A DNA stretch of 28,700 nt from NCBI GenBank assembly GCA_002425935.1, contig DINE01000016.1, positions 1 through 28,700 on the forward strand, written 5' to 3'. Position 1 is the first letter of the stretch. Each line of letters opens with the position of its first letter. This DNA comes from Bacteroidales bacterium UBA5548. Lineage in GTDB: Bacteria > Bacteroidota > Bacteroidia > Bacteroidales > UBA932. The notes below the pieces were generated by a model. It had not been told where the DNA came from, did no database searches, and saw nothing but the letters and a program-made list of their open reading frames with translations. Below, one piece after another: positions 1 through 7,445 of the stretch. The position numbers and the translations under genes were made by a program.

Positions 1-38
1 GTTGCCTTTGAGTTGAGGATTTGTGCGATCAAAGATTT

Positions 39-55
39 TCTCCGCACCACTTTTG
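39..55 (-). repeat. Inverted copy of the repeat core
   Basis: Bases 39-55 are the reverse complement, with one mismatch, of CAAAAGTGGCGCGGAGA, the core that opens the tandem units (for example 160-176). This gives an inverted pair across the block, so a long fold-back between this copy and any forward core is possible. The rest of 1-76 shows no gene that I can support. Confidence 0.6.
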
Positions 56-76
56 TTCAACGTGCTGATATTTAGG

Positions 77-450
77 TTTGTGCAAAAGAGACTTTGCCGA
101 GATTAAAGTTGCTCTTGTCGAAGTCTGTTTTTCAAGTGGCAGGTATTCAATTATATAAGCAAAAGTGGCGCGGAGATTTTTTGTGGAGGTGTTCTTTTGC
201 TTGGCAGTTTCTTTTGTAAGTTGGTCATATGCAAGTATGTGCGCAAAAGTGGCGAGGAGATTTTTTGCGGAGGGGTTCTTTTGCTTGGCAGACTCTTTTG
301 CAAGTAGTACAAATACAGGCATATGCAGGCATATGTGCAAAAGTGGCGCGGAGATTTTTTGCGGAGGGGTTCTTTTGCTAGGCAGCTTCTTTTGCAAGTT
401 GGTCATATGCAAGTATGTGCGCAAAAGTGGCGCGGAGATTTTTGCGGGAG
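77..450. repeat. Imperfect tandem repeat block, 84-94 bp units
   Basis: Three clear units start with GTGGCG at 165, 249 and 343 (lengths 84, 94 and 84 bp). A truncated fourth starts at 427, and a degenerate unit probably occupies about 77-164. Each unit reads GTGGCG(C/A)GGAGATTTTT, then a G-rich stretch, two CTTTTGC boxes and a tail ending GCAAAA. The middle unit is 10 bp longer because CAGGCATATG is doubled at 316-335. GCAAAAG and CTTTTGC are reverse complements, so every unit can fold into small hairpins (for example 337-343 with 372-378, or 389-395 with 421-427). The block fills the stretch downstream of the GT4 gene. Open frames cross it on both strands, but they reflect the repeat rather than a protein. 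Function unknown. Confidence 0.85.
316..335. repeat. 10-bp direct duplication inside the middle repeat unit
   Basis: CAGGCATATG occurs twice back to back (316-325 and 326-335). This explains why the middle unit is 94 bp instead of 84 bp and breaks the multiple-of-three periodicity, which argues against the block coding for a repeat protein. Confidence 0.8.
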
Positions 451-454
451 TAGT

Positions 455-1771
455 TTAAAGCTGCGCGAAAATTGCCTGTTCTCTGTGTGAGGCGGTAAAG
501 TTTTGCTCGATTCGTTTGCGGTAGGCTGTGCCTTGGGGTTGTTCAAGTGCTTTTCTTACAGCTTCTGCAAGGTTGTTTGTTAAATCTGGGTTTTGGTTGG
601 CGTGAGAATGTTGCTCAGTGTATATTGAGTTGGCAGTGTTATGAAGGTCAGTAGTTTGATTGTCAGATGTATGGCGTTCAGAAGAGATTGAGTTGACAGA
701 GTTTTGATTGTTAGGCGTTTGGTGTTCAGAAGAGATTGAGTTGGCAGAGTTTTGATTGTCAGGCGTTTGGTGTTCAGAAGAGATTGAGTTGGCAGTGTTA
801 TGAAGGTCAGTAGTTAGATTGTCAGGTGTATGGCGTTCAGAAGAGATTGAGTTGGCAGAGTTTTGAGGATCACTGGTTTGGCTGTTGTGAAAAGCTGTAC
901 TGGCGGGGGAGTCGGGTGTTATGCAGTAGCCAAGGTCGCCGGTGACTTCGGGCATGCCTCCGGTGTTGGTAATAACCGGAATACAGTTGTGATACATGGC
1001 TTCGGCAAGGGAGAGCGAGAAACTTTCCCGGCGGGATAGCTGGCAGTATACCTTTGATTTGCTCATGAGTAGTGCAAGCTTTGAGTGTTCAAGAGCAGGA
1101 ACCACTCTAAGGTTTTTTGCTTTTTTAATGCCTGCTTTTTCAAAAATTTCTGCTTTACAGCCAACGAGGGTAAAGTGAGTATCCCCCATCTCTTTTGCCA
1201 GGTCGTTGTACCTGTCAATTCCTTTAATGTAGAAAGCCTGAAGTGTTGATACCAAAGCTACACACAGAACGACCGGCTCTTTCTCCTGCGTTCCGTCAAA
1301 TTCCGACTTAATATTAACGCCATTGTAAACAGTTGTATGCTTCGATTTTGGAGCTATGGCAGAGACGATTCTCTCTATATTTTTGGATACGCACAAATTC
1401 TTTGAAGCGAAACGAATAGACACATATGCAAACATCCCTCTTATTTTGTTGCTGAAGCTGCCGTAACCATATTTTCGCTCCCTGCATACATCGTATCCTC
1501 CGATTACTAAATAGCACTTTTTGCCTGTGAGACGTGAAAAGAGGACCGGTAACAGGGAGTGGTAATCTGCAAACCAGATGTAAACAATATCATATCTGCA
1601 GATATTGAGGAGCAGATAGAAAAACTGACCGGCAAGTGAGAGAGGAAGCCTTCGTTTAGGGTTGTTTATGAAGCAATATTCGGTAACATCATAACTCTTT
1701 TTGAGAATTGTGATGTCTCCCTTTACAAATGTCGAGGGGTGTGTGTAGATAAAAAGAGCCCGTGAGCTCAT
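455..1771 (-). CDS. GT4-family glycosyltransferase with an internal tandem-repeat insert
   Basis: 438 aa. The fold looks like a GT-B retaining glycosyltransferase (GT4, Pfam Glycos_transf_1). An N-terminal acceptor domain carries IGGYDVCRE near residues 90-98. It is followed by VYNGVN (148-153), FTLVG (200-204) and the E-x7-E donor-sugar motif at E249 and E257 (RESFSLSLAEAM), then PVITNTGGMPEV (265-276). No signal peptide is visible, so it probably acts at the cytosolic membrane face on a nucleotide sugar; acceptor and sugar are unknown. Oddity: residues about 300-395 are a hydrophilic repeat rich in N, S, T, H and Q, inserted between GYCITPDSP and the usual next helix (LAEAVRKALE). Without it the protein would be about 340 aa, normal for the family. 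The start lies 3 bp after the upstream phosphodiester glycosidase gene, so the two are likely co-transcribed. Downstream lies the noncoding repeat block. Confidence 0.85.
   Translation of the reverse strand: MSSRALFIYTHPSTFVKGDITILKKSYDVTEYCFINNPKRRLPLSLAGQFFYLLLNICRYDIVYIWFADYHSLLPVLFSRLTGKKCYLVIGGYDVCRERKYGYGSFSNKIRGMFAYVSIRFASKNLCVSKNIERIVSAIAPKSKHTTVYNGVNIKSEFDGTQEKEPVVLCVALVSTLQAFYIKGIDRYNDLAKEMGDTHFTLVGCKAEIFEKAGIKKAKNLRVVPALEHSKLALLMSKSKVYCQLSRRESFSLSLAEAMYHNCIPVITNTGGMPEVTGDLGYCITPDSPASTAFHNSQTSDPQNSANSISSERHTPDNLTTDLHNTANSISSEHQTPDNQNSANSISSEHQTPNNQNSVNSISSERHTSDNQTTDLHNTANSIYTEQHSHANQNPDLTNNLAEAVRKALEQPQGTAYRKRIEQNFTASHREQAIFAQL
600..893 (-). repeat. In-frame 48/63-bp tandem repeats within the glycosyltransferase gene
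   Basis: On the plus strand the phrase ATTGAGTTG(G/A)CAG recurs at 624, 687, 735, 783 and 846, with spacings of 63, 48, 48 and 63 bp. The order is A-B-B-A-B', the last unit diverging. The two 48-bp units differ at about 2 positions and the two 63-bp units at about 2, which suggests recent duplication. Every period is a multiple of three, so copy-number change keeps the frame. It encodes 16- and 21-residue units around NSANSISSE(R/H). Before 624 a weaker partial unit continues to about 600. Confidence 0.9.
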
Positions 1772-1774
1772 ATG

Positions 1775-2635
1775 CTATTTAATGATTATGATATTGGCCA
1801 CTTTTCTCTCTCCCTGGTTGTCAAATGTCCTGTTGTCGGTTGGGTGGTTTACTATACCATTTGTCCCTGCTCCCTTAATATACATAGTGGTTGAGCCGCC
1901 TCCGTCAAGATTGATTATGTCATGTGCACCAAGCCACCTGAGGGTGTTTTGAAGCTCTTTGAGTGACATTCCGGCAGACTCTTTTGCTCTTCCGTCAACG
2001 GTGAAAAGAATTATTGTTCCGTCAGCCTTTTTTGCCATAGCTGTTCTTGGGTGACGAGTTGTATAAAATGAGGAGTTTTCAAGTGGTTCATCAACTCCAG
2101 CTACCCTCAGAAGCGGACCGGTTGTAATAACTTCGTCTGCAAGAATAAATCTCTCCCACTCTTTTAGCTGATCGGCTTTTAGAATGTAGAACTTATTGTT
2201 GTGAACTGCAAGTGCTCCACGTTGGTGCATGGCTCGTCTGTTCCGATCGTAAGTGTTTGGAGCCAGAGTCTGCCCCTCCTTTCTTATGTAGTCAACGGAG
2301 TTGTAGTCAATGGTGTTGTGTTCGTAGTTGAATTTGAAGAAAGAGCCGTTTATTGCAGCAATTGCGTTGTTCTGTTCTGCCAGAACAGAAGTCTGAATCA
2401 ATACTGGGCTTGGGACAATCTCCGGGGTTCTGCCGGAAGCCGGGTCGATCTCGATTATATTGATAAACTGATTGGATTCAAATAGCTCACCGGCAGCAAA
2501 GTGAATGTATTTATGCACTATGCCTGGTGCCACCTGTGTACTTTTCCACGGAGAGGTTACAAGCAGGGTTGAGTCGTTAGATGCGGTTAAGTTAACAGCG
2601 TAAAACAGGAGTAATCCCAATACTATTTTTCTCAT
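1775..2635 (-). CDS. Exported phosphodiester glycosidase family (NAGPA domain) protein
   Basis: 286 aa. Residues 1-18 look like a signal peptide (MRKIVLGLLLFYAVNLTA), with no lipobox cysteine, so a periplasmic or secreted protein is expected. The body matches the NAGPA/DUF2233 family, named after the lysosomal enzyme that uncovers mannose-6-phosphate by removing GlcNAc from a phosphodiester. Visible family motifs are AAINGSFF (93-100), TTGPLL (171-176), RHPRTAMA (194-201) and NLDGGGSTTM (242-251). Bacterial members are often annotated as exopolysaccharide-related, but a substrate cannot be told from sequence. It is the first gene of a two-gene unit with the GT4 glycosyltransferase 3 bp downstream, which fits a role in glycan handling (inference). 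The upstream gap holds no clear promoter box; TAAATTGA near the start is only a weak match. Confidence 0.85.
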   Translation of the reverse strand: MRKIVLGLLLFYAVNLTASNDSTLLVTSPWKSTQVAPGIVHKYIHFAAGELFESNQFINIIEIDPASGRTPEIVPSPVLIQTSVLAEQNNAIAAINGSFFKFNYEHNTIDYNSVDYIRKEGQTLAPNTYDRNRRAMHQRGALAVHNNKFYILKADQLKEWERFILADEVITTGPLLRVAGVDEPLENSSFYTTRHPRTAMAKKADGTIILFTVDGRAKESAGMSLKELQNTLRWLGAHDIINLDGGGSTTMYIKGAGTNGIVNHPTDNRTFDNQGERKVANIIIIK

Positions 2636-2690
2636 AATCTTATTTTTTTGTCAATTTAGCCCTCTGTACATGATTAATATCAAAGCAAAT

Positions 2691-2719
2691 TTGCTGAAGT
2701 TGTTATGCAACTTCAGCAA
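2691..2719 (-). terminator. Perfect 12-bp hairpin after the Na/Pi cotransporter gene
   Basis: TTGCTGAAGTTG (2691-2702) pairs perfectly with CAACTTCAGCAA (2708-2719) around a 5-nt loop. It begins 34 bp beyond the stop of the minus-strand Na/Pi cotransporter gene. Read in that direction it is followed by ATTTGCTTTGATATT, which is T-rich but not a clean U tract. Its position between two same-strand transcription units supports an intrinsic terminator or 3'-end stabilising stem. A protein-binding palindrome upstream of the phosphodiester glycosidase gene is the alternative. Confidence 0.7.
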
Positions 2720-2753
2720 TATGTCACTCTAAAAATTCTGTCTCAGTAAATAC

Positions 2754-4439
2754 TTACTGAATCTCAATTATTGCCTCTGAGACGTTAATTATGTAATCCC
2801 CCACCTTTTCGCACTCCGCTACAATATCCATATAGAAAGTGCCGGTCTGGTAGTTGTAAACATTGTTCTCCAGATTCATAAGATGCTCCTCTTTTAAATG
2901 GTTTCTGTATTCATTAATGGAATTTTCGGCATCCTCGGCAGCGGCAATATTTGTAATCTTAGTATAACCAAGCTCAAGATTAGAAATCATATGGTCAAAT
3001 GCATTGTTCAAAAGGCCCATCAGGTGGTCAAGCTTTTTGATCATCTCTTTGTCGAACTTTCTGTTGTGCACTCTTTTTCTTTGAAGTATCCTTGCAATGT
3101 TATAACCGGAATCTCCGATACTCTCTATTTCACTTATAATCGTATACATTGCCTGCAGCCTTCTTGCCGACTCCTCGCTAAGCTGACCCTCCGATATGCC
3201 GTTGAGATAGTTTGCAATTTCGAGTTCAACACGGTCTGTAATCTGCTCGTAGTGTTCTAGTTTTGTAAAAAGCTCCTCGAAATTATCTTTATCATTGTCG
3301 TGTATAGCCTGCTTCGCATATTCGAACTGCTTCTTTGCAAGTCTGGCAAAGCTTACAATCTCTTGTTTAGCCTGTGTGAGAGAGAGTTCGGCTGTGCTCA
3401 AAAGACCTCCCTGTATGTACTGCAGCCTGAATACCTCTTCTGTCTTTGGTGCTTTAACAACGTAGCTTACGAACTTAACAATCTGTGGTGTAAACCAAAC
3501 CAGTATCAGAGTATTTGTGGTATTAAACAGCGTATGCAGGAATGATACTCCATAAAGTGTTGAGCCTGCATCTAAAAAAGGATCCCCGCCACCGACACTT
3601 ACAGTAAGCATCGCCACAAGATTTAGAATTGGTTTAAAAAAGATGAGAACCCAGGTTACTCCGAACAAGTTAAATACAGTGTGTGCCAAAGCAGCTCTTC
3701 TCGCAGAGACGTTGGCAACTGCCGCAGCAATATTAGCAGTAATGGTAGTTCCGATATTCTCTCCCAGTACCATTGCTGCTGCCATTTCAAATGGTATCCA
3801 CCCGTATGAACACATTACCAGGGTAAGAGCCATGGTTGCACTTGAAGATTGAAGTACTATCGTTAGGAGCGTTCCTATGGCAACAAATATTAATACCGAA
3901 AGGAAACCGAAACTTGTCCACTCTTTTAGAAACTCAAGCACCTCGGGAGTTGACTTAAGATCCGGAACAGACTCCTTTAGGAAGCTCAATCCTAAAAAGA
4001 GAAGTGCAAAGCCGATAATAAGCTCTCCGATTGATTTTCTTCTCTTTGATTTGAACATCATAAAGGTGAATCCAACTCCAATAAGCGGGATTGAAAGGAC
4101 TGCGATATCAGCCTTGAACCCAAGGAGAGAGATTATCCAAGCGGTAATGGTGGTACCAATATTGGCACCCATGATAACACCCACAGACTGGGCCAGCGAC
4201 AACAGTCCTGCATTTACAAAGCTTACAACCATTACGGTTGTTGCGCTTGAAGATTGGATGATTGCTGTGATAAATAGTCCGGTGAGTACTCTTTTTAAGG
4301 AGTTTGAGGTCATTGCCGCAAGGATGCTTCGCATCTTATCTCCGGCAACTTTCTGGAGACCTTCGCTTAAAAGCGTCATTCCGTAAAGGAAAAGACCAAG
4401 GGAGCCCAGAACTTTCAGTACCTGATAGATTATATCCAT
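2754..4439 (-). CDS. Na+/phosphate cotransporter family protein with C-terminal PhoU-like domain
   Basis: 561 aa, a usual length for bacterial NptA/YjbB-type proteins. Two inverted Na_Pi_cotrans repeats are visible through their signature pairs: QSSSATT (62-68) with GANIGTT (91-97), and QSSSATM (197-203) with GENIGTT (226-232). About eight to ten hydrophobic segments fill residues 1-335. From about 345 to the end the protein is helical and charged (for example LEHYEQITDRVELEI and ESIGDSGYNIARIL), as in PhoU domains. Predicted role: inner-membrane sodium-dependent phosphate uptake or export, with the PhoU part regulatory. It appears monocistronic: a TATATTTG box lies 24 bp before the start and a hairpin follows the stop. 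Substrate is inferred from the family only. Confidence 0.9.
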   Translation of the reverse strand: MDIIYQVLKVLGSLGLFLYGMTLLSEGLQKVAGDKMRSILAAMTSNSLKRVLTGLFITAIIQSSSATTVMVVSFVNAGLLSLAQSVGVIMGANIGTTITAWIISLLGFKADIAVLSIPLIGVGFTFMMFKSKRRKSIGELIIGFALLFLGLSFLKESVPDLKSTPEVLEFLKEWTSFGFLSVLIFVAIGTLLTIVLQSSSATMALTLVMCSYGWIPFEMAAAMVLGENIGTTITANIAAAVANVSARRAALAHTVFNLFGVTWVLIFFKPILNLVAMLTVSVGGGDPFLDAGSTLYGVSFLHTLFNTTNTLILVWFTPQIVKFVSYVVKAPKTEEVFRLQYIQGGLLSTAELSLTQAKQEIVSFARLAKKQFEYAKQAIHDNDKDNFEELFTKLEHYEQITDRVELEIANYLNGISEGQLSEESARRLQAMYTIISEIESIGDSGYNIARILQRKRVHNRKFDKEMIKKLDHLMGLLNNAFDHMISNLELGYTKITNIAAAEDAENSINEYRNHLKEEHLMNLENNVYNYQTGTFYMDIVAECEKVGDYIINVSEAIIEIQ

Positions 4440-4463
4440 TAATTTTTATGCTGAAATGTGTTG

Positions 4464-4471
4464 CAAATATA
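4464..4471 (-). promoter_or_regulatory. -7 promoter box TATATTTG for the Na/Pi cotransporter gene
   Basis: Exact match to the Bacteroidota consensus TAnnTTTG on the minus strand, 24 nt before the ATG at 4439. No convincing TTTG -33 element is seen at the usual spacing. Confidence 0.6.
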
Positions 4472-4513
4472 AAGCATATAATTAAGCCCTTAAAAAATTT
4501 GAAACCTTTTTGC

Positions 4514-4521
4514 TATCTTCG
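4514..4521 (+). promoter_or_regulatory. Probable -7 box TATCTTCG for the outer-membrane protein/pnuC unit
   Basis: One mismatch to TAnnTTTG, 41 nt before the ATG at 4563, in the divergent gap shared with the Na/Pi cotransporter gene. The -33 element is not clear. Confidence 0.45.
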
Positions 4522-4562
4522 TAACTGCAGGAACTATTTTTAAGCAACTTTTAATATTTGTA

Positions 4563-7445
4563 ATGAGCAGAAAGCCAGCACTAAAGAGTTTGTTGATATT
4601 GATATTGTTGCTTAATATTTTTGTAACAATTCCGCTCAGTGCCCAGTTCTTCAGCACCGGAAGCGATCCTGCAAGAGCGCGCTGGCTCTACATAAAGACC
4701 CCTAATCACAAGATTATCTACCCAAAGGAAATTGACTCTCTTGCAAGGAGATATGCCTTCTTTTCGGAGCATCTGAGAGAGCATGTTTTTGCCCCTCTAA
4801 GATCTCTGCCATCTGTAACAGATGTAGTGTTGCACCCCTACAATGTGATGAGCAATGGGATGGTCGGGTGGGCTCCCAAAAGAATAGAACTTATTACAAG
4901 ACCTCCCTGGGACAGCGAGTATCACTCAAACTGGGAAAGGCATCTGGTTATTCACGAATTGAGACATCTTGCACAGGTTAATAAATTTGAAAGAGGTATA
5001 TTTAAACCGCTTGGCTGGCTCATTGGTGAACAGGCAACAGCTATAGGGGTCGGACTCTATATGAATACCTGGAAACTGGAGGGTGATGCTGTTGTGGCGG
5101 AGACTGCTCTTACATCGGCCGGCAGAGGCAGAGACCCAGACCACCTTATTTACTTCAGGGCGGCCTTTCTTAACGGAGACTACCGCAGCTGGTACAGGTG
5201 GACAATGGGTTCATACCGTGACTATGTCCCGGATGTTTACAGTTTCGGTTATATGATGAGCTCTTTTATTCGTTTCAACTCCGGAAACTACTTCTATCTT
5301 GATGAGATATCAAAGAGGGTTGTTGACAGATTTTACAATCCGTGGGCAGAGAGAGGTGCTTACCGTGATTTTACCGGGCTTAGGAAAAAAGAGAATTTTG
5401 AACTTCTGAAAAGGGTTATGACCTCTAAATGGAGGATAGAAGACTCATTAAGAGGGGAGTTCACCTCTTTTACTTCAATTAGCCCCCCTCAAAAAGAGTT
5501 CTCCAACTATCTCAATCTTATAGAGGCACCGGACAGCACTATGATTGCCATTAAAAATGATCTGGTTAAAATAAGAAGGCTTGTGAGAATTTATCCTGAC
5601 GGAAGGGAGGAGATTCTAAGGTACATGGGCAGGGTAAGCTCTCCTGTTGTTCTGTACAACAATAAGCTTTTCTGGACAGAGTATACAGATTCACCAAGGT
5701 GGGAGATGGAGAGCTTTTCGGATATCTACTCATATGATTTAACCAAAGCTGTCACTTTACGACATACCAGAAAAGGTGCCTTTTTCGCCCTTCACTTTAC
5801 AGATAAAGAGTTACTTACTGTCTCTTATCCGGTTGAGGGTTCATCATGCATACTTGTGCTTGATAAAGAGACATTTGAAACAAAAGAGAGCATTAAGGCT
5901 CCGTTTGGAGGACAACTTAAGGAGGCAGTAATCACCTCCGGTAACATCTATTCAACCCTAATGTCTGATAAGGGAATGGGGCTTTATGTGTATAACAAAG
6001 ATTCACTTAAATGGAGTGTAGAAATTGCAGAGCAGAGCAGATCTTTGAAAAACCTTCGAATTTCAGAGGGTGAGCTTTTTTTTGTGAGTGACCTGAACGG
6101 GATTAACAATATTTACAACTACTCGCCAAAATTGAAATTTCTGAGGCGGCTTACAAATTCTCGTTTTGGTGTCTCCTCTTTCTCATTAGGAGCCGGGGGC
6201 AGACTGCTCTATTCCGATTTCTCCCACAAAGGGTATGTAGCAGTGACAGCAGAGCAGGACTCAATGAACTGGTCGCCATCTCTTTTTGAAAAACCTTTCA
6301 AGGACAACATCGCAGAGTACCTCTCCCTGAGAGAGGGGTTCAGGGCAGATACTCTTACACCTAAGGGGCTGGAAAATTATGAGGCAAAAAGATACAGTAA
6401 GCTTTCGGGGTTGATTAACATTCACTCATGGGCGCCGGTTTATTACAACATAGATAATATCAAAAGTCTTACATACGAAACTATATACGACATCGCAACT
6501 CCGGGCTTTATACTATATTCTCAGAACTCTTTAAGTACTGCATTTGCAACGGCAGGCTATTCATGGAAGAGAGGTTACCATTCTGGCCACTTTAAGTTTA
6601 CCTACAGAGGGATCTATCCTGTTATAGAATTAAAGGCAGATATTAACGACAGAGACCGTTTTAGCAGTACACTAATACGGGAGCCGGGCAAAAGGCCGGA
6701 AATTCAGCGCGATACAATTGCCGGTAAGCCTTATCTCAACTCACAGATGCTAGCTTATGTTCCGCTCTCTTTCAATAGCGGAGGGTGGTACAGGGGAGTT
6801 GTCCCAAAGTTGTTGTGGAGATATACCAATGACTCTTTCTTCTCGTATGAGAATGACAGATTTTCTAACTACCAGTATCTTAACCTTGGGGTAAGCTTTT
6901 ACAGCGTAATGGGGCTTTCTCACCGCGATATTTTCCCCAGATTTGGAGCGGGAGCTTCGTTTCAGATGGCAACAGTTCCGTTTGCCGGTGAAAACTTTGG
7001 CTCTATGCTCTTCTCATCTGCTTACGGATATCTTCCGGGAATTGGCAGGAACCACGCTTTAAAGTTATCTGTTTCTGCTCAAAAACAGTACTATGAAAAG
7101 AAGAACTACCTTATGTCCAGTATGATTGCTTTTCCCAGAGGCTATACCTCAAGATACAGCAGGTGGGCAGCCGGGGTGATGGCAGAGTACGCTATGCCTC
7201 TTTTCACGGGGGATGTTTCAATCACATCGTTGCTCTATATTAAAAGAGTTCAGCTCATTCCTTTCATCTCATATATGAGAAACGGAGCAGAGAAGGAGAC
7301 TGAAAAACTCTTCTCTGCGGGGAGCGATCTGATTTTTGACCTCAATCTTCTTGGTATCTCATATCCTCTGGCTGCCGGCATCAGGGCCGGATATACTGCC
7401 GAAAAGCAAACTTTTTTTGAATTTCTCTTTAAAACGCCACTGTAA
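4563..7445 (+). CDS. Outer-membrane protein: HExxH metallopeptidase-like domain, beta-propeller, beta-barrel
   Basis: 960 aa. Residues 1-28 form a signal peptide ending in LSAQ. Residues about 40-290 carry VIHELRHLAQ, a gluzincin-type HExxH at 131-135, followed 38 residues later by EGDAVVAE (173-180), whose E173 is a good third zinc ligand. Residues about 320-570 read like TolB/PD40 propeller blades (clearest at FVSDLNGINNIYNY, 507-520, and LLYSDF, 548-553). From about 615 to the C-terminus there are alternating aromatic strands as in surface-antigen or Omp85-like barrels. Predicted to sit in the outer membrane with peptidase and propeller domains in the periplasm or outside. Domains are inferred from motifs, and no substrate or characterised homologue is known to me. 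The stop overlaps the pnuC start by one base (TAATG), so the two are translationally coupled. Confidence 0.75.
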   Translation: MSRKPALKSLLILILLLNIFVTIPLSAQFFSTGSDPARARWLYIKTPNHKIIYPKEIDSLARRYAFFSEHLREHVFAPLRSLPSVTDVVLHPYNVMSNGMVGWAPKRIELITRPPWDSEYHSNWERHLVIHELRHLAQVNKFERGIFKPLGWLIGEQATAIGVGLYMNTWKLEGDAVVAETALTSAGRGRDPDHLIYFRAAFLNGDYRSWYRWTMGSYRDYVPDVYSFGYMMSSFIRFNSGNYFYLDEISKRVVDRFYNPWAERGAYRDFTGLRKKENFELLKRVMTSKWRIEDSLRGEFTSFTSISPPQKEFSNYLNLIEAPDSTMIAIKNDLVKIRRLVRIYPDGREEILRYMGRVSSPVVLYNNKLFWTEYTDSPRWEMESFSDIYSYDLTKAVTLRHTRKGAFFALHFTDKELLTVSYPVEGSSCILVLDKETFETKESIKAPFGGQLKEAVITSGNIYSTLMSDKGMGLYVYNKDSLKWSVEIAEQSRSLKNLRISEGELFFVSDLNGINNIYNYSPKLKFLRRLTNSRFGVSSFSLGAGGRLLYSDFSHKGYVAVTAEQDSMNWSPSLFEKPFKDNIAEYLSLREGFRADTLTPKGLENYEAKRYSKLSGLINIHSWAPVYYNIDNIKSLTYETIYDIATPGFILYSQNSLSTAFATAGYSWKRGYHSGHFKFTYRGIYPVIELKADINDRDRFSSTLIREPGKRPEIQRDTIAGKPYLNSQMLAYVPLSFNSGGWYRGVVPKLLWRYTNDSFFSYENDRFSNYQYLNLGVSFYSVMGLSHRDIFPRFGAGASFQMATVPFAGENFGSMLFSSAYGYLPGIGRNHALKLSVSAQKQYYEKKNYLMSSMIAFPRGYTSRYSRWAAGVMAEYAMPLFTGDVSITSLLYIKRVQLIPFISYMRNGAEKETEKLFSAGSDLIFDLNLLGISYPLAAGIRAGYTAEKQTFFEFLFKTPL

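Noticed and set aside
77..450. CRISPR array
   Set aside because: Units are 84-94 bp and repeated over their full length, with no short repeats separated by unique spacers and no cas genes.
29..458. Long open frames on both strands across the repeat block
   Set aside because: They follow the tandem repeat itself; one unit is 94 bp and shifts the frame, the encoded peptides resemble no family, and both strands are open at once, which is typical of low-complexity repeats.
600..893. CRISPR-like or intergenic repeat
   Set aside because: The 48/63-bp units are in frame inside a glycosyltransferase gene and have no unique spacers.
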